Source of the DNA: Kitasatospora sp. SolWspMP-SS2h
GTDB taxonomy: Bacteria; Actinomycetota; Actinomycetes; Streptomycetales; Streptomycetaceae
Assembly: GCF_003259315.1 (NCBI RefSeq)
Contig: NZ_QLLT01000010.1
Span: forward strand, 186,001 to 250,000
DNA: 64,000 bases
Direction of reading: 5' to 3'
Shown piece by piece: positions 10,401 to 16,400 of this stretch. Every line of letters begins with the position of its first letter. Within the stretch, counting starts at the first letter, position 1. The position numbers and the translations under genes were made by a program. The notes under the pieces were generated by a model that saw nothing but the letters and a program-made list of their open reading frames with translations, had not been told where the DNA came from and searched no databases.

Positions 10401-13400
10401 TTGGAGGTCGCCGAGTACGACTGGACGTGCCAGACCTTGAAGGAGTTCGGGCCCACGTCGGTGACTGCCAGCGCGCAGCCGTTCATGCCGCCGGTGAACA
10501 CCAGCCCGTCGCCCGGCCGCGCCGGGTCGGGGTGGCGGACCACGTCCACACTGCCGATCGCGGCGTCGTTGACCGGCCGGCCCTGCTTGTACGGGATGTA
10601 ACCGGCCCGGACGTACTCGTGGTCGGGCTTCGGCGCGGGCAGCGCGACCCCGTTCGACGGCCGCGGGAACGACGGGTCGTGCTCCGCGTACTTCTCCCAC
10701 GCCGGGGTGAGGACGTACGCGTCGTGCCCGGCCGGGGCGTTCGGGTCCCGCTCCAGGGTGAACCAGTGCTCACTGCTGCGCTCGAACGCGTCGACGAAGG
10801 TGAACGCGTCGTGCTGCTGGAGGCCCGGGGTACGGCTCATGACGCCGTCGGCGAAGGAGACCGAGACCGGGGTGTGGGACAGGAATTCCACCGGGTCGTG
10901 CACCAGCCCGTGCTCGGCGGTGCCGACCGGGGGCAGCAGCGGCTCGTGGCCCGGCGCGGGGTCCTGGACGTGCTGCTGGTGGTCGGTGTCCTGGTGGTTG
11001 GTGTCCTGGTGGTCGGTCTGCTCCTGGACCTGGTCGTGCTGGACCTGGTCGTGCTGTGCGGGATCGTGCTGGACCTGGTCGTGCTGGTTCGTGCTGTGGA
11101 CGGACGGGCCGCTGTGGTCCGTGCCCTGCTGGCCGGTGGGTGCCGTGGTGCGGGGGGCCGATCCGAAGCCGCGCGAGGGGCCGGGGGTCCCGTCGTTGCC
11201 CTGGTGCGCGGGGGTGCTGGTGCTGCTGCCCGTCGGCGGGGTGACCGGCGGGGTGTCGGCGCTCGGCTGTTCCAGGCGGAGTTCGCGTCCCGGACCGCCC
11301 TCCTCCGTACCGGGGTAGCGGTTCAGCTCGTTCCCGTCGTGGGTGAGCACCACGTCGCGGCCGAGGTTCTTCGCCAGCGCGGTGAAGTAGGCGTCGCGGG
11401 ACGGGCCGGGTGTGTCCAGGCCGGTGCTGCCGGGCCTCACCAGGTTCTTGATCACGGCGTCGAGGGTCTGCTTCTCGATGCCGGCGAGCGGGCCCTGCCG
11501 GTTCCCGTCGATCCAGGTGGCGAAGTGCTTGCCGAAGTCCTTGGCGTCCTCGGGCGTGCGGAGGTCGTGCAGTTCCAGCACGCTGCGGCGGATGCTCGCC
11601 TCGTCGTGTCCGGTCAGCGGGACGGCGAGGGTGTCCGAGTCGGTGCTGCGGAAGCGGCCCATGTACTGCTCGGCCTGCTGGCCCTTGGACGCCTTCGGCG
11701 CGTGCTCGCCGGTGCTCGGCGAACCGGTGTTCTCGTCGCCCCGGGCCTGGACCACGCCCTGTCGGCGGGCGGCCTTCTCCTGCCTCCGCTGCTGCTTCTC
11801 CTCGGCCTTGCGCTGCCGCTCCTCCCGCTCCTCGCGTTCGATCCGCTGCCGCTCCTCCTGCCGCTGCCGGTGCTGCTCGTCCAACTCGGCCTTGCGCTGC
11901 TGGAGTTCGGCGGTGCGCTCGGTGACCTCACGCTCCTTGGTGCGGCGCTCCTCCAGCATCGTCCGGGCCTGCTCGGCGCGCTGCTCGGCGGCGTTCAGCC
12001 GGTTGCGGTGGTCGGGGCCGGGGTTGGGCTCCTGCCGGAGGTTCCGGGCCTCCTCCTCCGTCTGCCGGACGAACTCCTCGGTGCGGGTGACGGACTTCCG
12101 GGCGGCGGAGACGGCCGGTTCGTACTGGCGCAGCGCGTCGCCGAGGTTCGTCCTGGTCTCGCCCTTGGCGTAGTTCTTCTCGCCCTCGCGCTGCCGGTCG
12201 TCGACCCGGTCGGACATCCGGGCGGCGGTGAACGCGAGCGGGTCGAGGGTGCCGTCGCCGCGGTAGCGGCCGTCACCGTCCGCGTTGTGGACCAGCAGCG
12301 GCCGGAACGGCGGGCGGGCCTCGCCGTTCGGGCTCGGCTCGTGGCCGGGGCGCGGGTCGATCGGGAGTCCGGAGCCGAACTTCGCCTCCGGGCGGTAGAG
12401 CCGGGAGACCAGGTCGCCGAGGTCCTTCTCGGCCCTGCTGACCCGCGCCTGGGCGGCGGCCTCGCCGTCGGTGCCCCGGGCCGTCTCCAACTCGCCCTTG
12501 GCGGTGGTCAGTTCCTGATTGAGCTTGACCGCGTGCTCCTTGAGCGCCGGCCCGGCCCGGTGCACCTCCTGGACGACCGACAGCGCCAGGCCCTCGACCA
12601 CGTCCTTGCCGTGGAAGACCTCCCGGTCGAAGGTGGTCGGCTGCCTGGTGCCGCCGCTGCCCGGGTAGGTGTGCTCCCACTTGCTCTTCTGGCCCGTGGT
12701 GGTGGCGCCGTTGGCGTACTCGGTAGTGCGCACGACCTCGCCGTCGGGCAGCTTGAACTCCTGCATGGCCTTGCGGTCCAGCGGTTCGAGCTGGTCGTGC
12801 AGGGAGACCCAGCCGTCGTAGTGCGAGAGGATCTCGGGGCCGAACACCATGGTGGTGGGGCCGTACCGGGTGACCATCTTCTCGTTGCCGACCTCCATCC
12901 GGAAGAAGGCGAAGTCGTCGTTGCCGAGGCTGCTGGTGTTGGTGCCGCTGCTCTTCCCGGACGCCATGAACTTGAAGTCGCGCCGCTTGAGGTCGCCCTG
13001 CGAGGAGAGCATGCCGGAGTTGGCGATGGCGTGGTAGGCCGGGGTGGAGTGCTTGAGCCGGTAGGGCAGGTCCTGGAGGGAGTCGTAGAGGCCCTTCAGC
13101 TCGGGGTCGGCCCTGAGGTGCGGGTCGACCTGGGCGTGCAGGTCGCCGAGGTTGCGCTCTGACAGCGCGCGGACGAAGTCGGCCCGCTTCTCGGGCGGGA
13201 GGGTGGCCAGGTCCTCGGGGAGGTTCGCCAGGTCCTCGGGGGTGAGCGTCTTCAGGTCCTCGGGCTTCGGGGCGTTCGCGTCCTCGGGCTTCGGGGCGTT
13301 CGAGTCCTCCGGCTTCGGCGCGTTCGGGTCCTCGGTCCTGGGCGTCTCGGACCCGGGCGGGCGCTCGTTGCCGGCGCCGTTCCTGATCTCCTCCTGGACG

Positions 13401-16400
13401 GTCTTCCACTGGGTGCCGGTGGGCACGTCGGCGTACGCCTGGTCGCGGCGGAACGTGCGCACCTTGTTCCGGACCATGTCCATCAGCTCCCGGTTGAGCG
13501 CCAGCGGGACGCGCTCCCCCTTGTCGCCCGTACCCGGCTCGGACAGGGTCTTGGAGAGGCCGGACAGCGGGCCGTACTCGTTGCGCAGGTTGTAGAGGCC
13601 GCCGTGCTCGGCGGCTCCCGTCACCTGGCCCTTGAGCAGGCGCTCCAGCTCCTCGCCCCGCCTGACCGTCTCCTGCTCGTACCGGAGCTGCGCCTCCGGC
13701 GTCGGGTGCGCCTCCTCGAAGCGCGGACGGTCGGCCATCAGCATCAGCCGGTCGCGCAGTTCGTCGCCCTTGCCGACGATCTCGCTGCCGGTGGAGAGCA
13801 GGTGCTTGGCCGGGTCGCCCTGGCCGTTGCCCAGCCGGGCCTGCTCGTCCAGCCACTGCGCCCGCTCCAGCACCCTGCCGGCGGTCTGCGGGTAGTCGCT
13901 GCGGATCAGCATGTCGGCGAACTGGTGGAGTTCGGGCTGCGACAGGCGGTCGACGTCGACCTCGACCGGGGTCTTCTTGCGGGTGCCGAAGTCCTCGTCC
14001 ATCCACTTCGAGAACGCGTTCGGGTCGGCCGGGTCGTCCTCGGACCTGGTCCACTTGTTCTCGTCCGCGTTCCACTTCAGCTTGACCGGGCCGCCGCCGG
14101 AGGCTGCGGCCTCGCTGTCGTGCTGCTGGATGATGTCCGTCTCGTCCTGGCGCTGACCGGAGTTCGTCACCGTGCCGAAGCCGTCGTCCGGACGGGGCTG
14201 CTCGGTGCGCGGCTGCTCGACGTGCGGCTGGTCGGTGTGCGACTGCTCCGGGGCGGGCCGCTCCTCGGGGCGGGTGAAGCTGGAGTAGGTGTCCATGAAG
14301 TTCTGGTCGTGCGGCCCGGAGATGTTGTTCTCGTGCGGGTCGGCGACGGAGGCCCAGACCGTCCAGTCCTTGCCGAAGTTCTCCGGCAGGTTGCCGTCCG
14401 CCGGGGTGACCTTGCGGTCGGTCAGGTCCGCCCAGCGCAGCGTGCCGTCCTGGTCGTGGACCAGCGCGACGGCGTGGCCGTCACCCTGCTTGCCCGTACC
14501 CAGCACCGTGGCGAAGGTGCCCGGACCGCCCTCCTTGACCTGCTCCATCAGCTTCTGGACGGCCGGACCGCCCTCACCGAACAGCGCGGGCCCGTCGTGC
14601 CGCTTCCACAGCGTGTTGCCGGGAATCGGCTCGACCGTGCCGTGCAGCGTCTGTCCCGAGACCCGGGGACGCCCGAAGTGGGTGTCCCGGTACGCCTCCA
14701 CGTTCTCCAGGCACGCGTTCAGGTCGTTGCCGCGTCGGAAGTCCGGCCCTGCGTTGACCGGCTCCTGGTGCGGATTGACCTTCTGGAGCAGGCCGTCGCT
14801 CATCTCCGGGTGCGGCTTGCCCGGGCCGCCGAGGTGCTGCACCAGGTCCTGGGTCAGCGGGTGCTCCGGGCCGAACGAGCGGTAGCCGCGGTCGTTCATC
14901 ACCCCGTCGGTGTTCTCGTACGCCGGGGTGCGGCGCCGCTTGGCGTCCCGCTCGGCGCCGCCCTCGTCGTCCCGGTCGTCCCGGCCGCGCTTGCGGTCGT
15001 TCGTCCCGGGCGTGGCGGTGTCCTGGTGGGGCCGCTGCTCGACGGGGCCGGTCGAACGGTTGCCGGTGGTCGACGCGGGCTCGTGCGGTGAAGGCTCCTG
15101 CCGCGCGGGGCCGTTCGCCTGGTGGTCGGTGCGGACCGGCGGCTGCTCGGGGGTCGCCCCGGCGGGCCGGCGGCGCGGGTTGGCGATCCTGCGGCCCAGC
15201 GTGTTGGTGTTCCCACCGGCGTGCTCGCTGCCGAACGCCTCCTGGTGCGAACGCTTGGTCCCGCCCGAGACGGTCCCCGTGCCCCCCGCCTTGGGGGTGC
15301 CCGTCCCCACCGGGCCGCGGGACGACCCGCCGCCCGGGTGGCCGCCACCCATCGCTCCCGGGGCGAAGCCCGCACCGGTCATCGGGGTGCCCGTCGGCGC
15401 CTGGTTCTGCGGCACGCCCGTGGGGACGGAGCCGTCGGCCAGGCCGTTCGGGACGGTCTGGTCGGGGGTGTTCTGCGTACCCGGCCGGGACTGCGCGTGG
15501 GCCTGACCACCCGCGATGCGCGTCCCGCCGTCGAGGTGGGTGGCGCCCTCCCCGACACCGCCCAGGTGGGCGGCACCGGACAGCCCGGGCACCGACCCCA
15601 GCCCACCGACCCCCGGCGAACCGGGCTGGACGCTCTCGTGCACCGCACCGGACCCGGCGGACGCGGCCACCGGCTCGGGACGCGGCGCGGCCTGCTCCTG
15701 GTGCGGCACCACGTTCTCGTGCGCCGGGGCCGACTCCTGACGCGGGACGGGCGTCTCGTGCGACTGCGGCGCAGCCTGCTCGTGCCCGGTCGGCGGCGCC
15801 GACTCCTGGCGCGGCGCCGGGGTCTCGTGCGACTGCGGCGGCGCCTGCTCGTGCGCGACGGGCGCGGAGTCGTGCCCCAGCTGCGGCGCAGCCTGCTCGT
15901 GCGCGACCGGCGGCGCCGACTCCTGACGCGGTGCCGGGGCGTCGTGCGACTGCGGCGGGGCCTGCTCGGCACGCGGCGCCACCGACTCGTGCGCGACCGG
16001 CGTGGAGTCGTGCTCCACCCGCGGCGCGGCGGACTGTTCGGGACGCGGCGCGGCCTGCTCCTGGTGCGGCGTCACGTTCTCGTGCGCCGGGGCCGACTCC
16101 TGGCGCGGTGCCGGGGTCTCGTGCGACTGCGGCGGCGCCTGCTCGTGCGGGACGGGCGTCTCGTGCGACTGCGGCGGCGCCTGCTCGTGCGCGACGGGCG
16201 TCTCGTGCGACTGCGGCGGCGCCTGCTCGTGCGCGACCGGCGGCGCCTGCTCGTGCCCGGTCGGCGGCGCCTGCTCGTGCGCGACCGGCGGGGCCGACTC
16301 CTGGCGCGGTGCCGGGGTCTCGTGCGACTGCGGCGCGGCCTGCTCGGCACGCGGCGTCACCGACTCGTGCGACTGCGGGGCCGCCTGCTCCTGGTGCGGT

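Noticed and set aside
8750..13162. Plus-strand frame of 1470 codons opposite the giant gene
   Set aside because: Same reason; composition is the reverse-complement image of the Tox-PL and coiled-coil regions.
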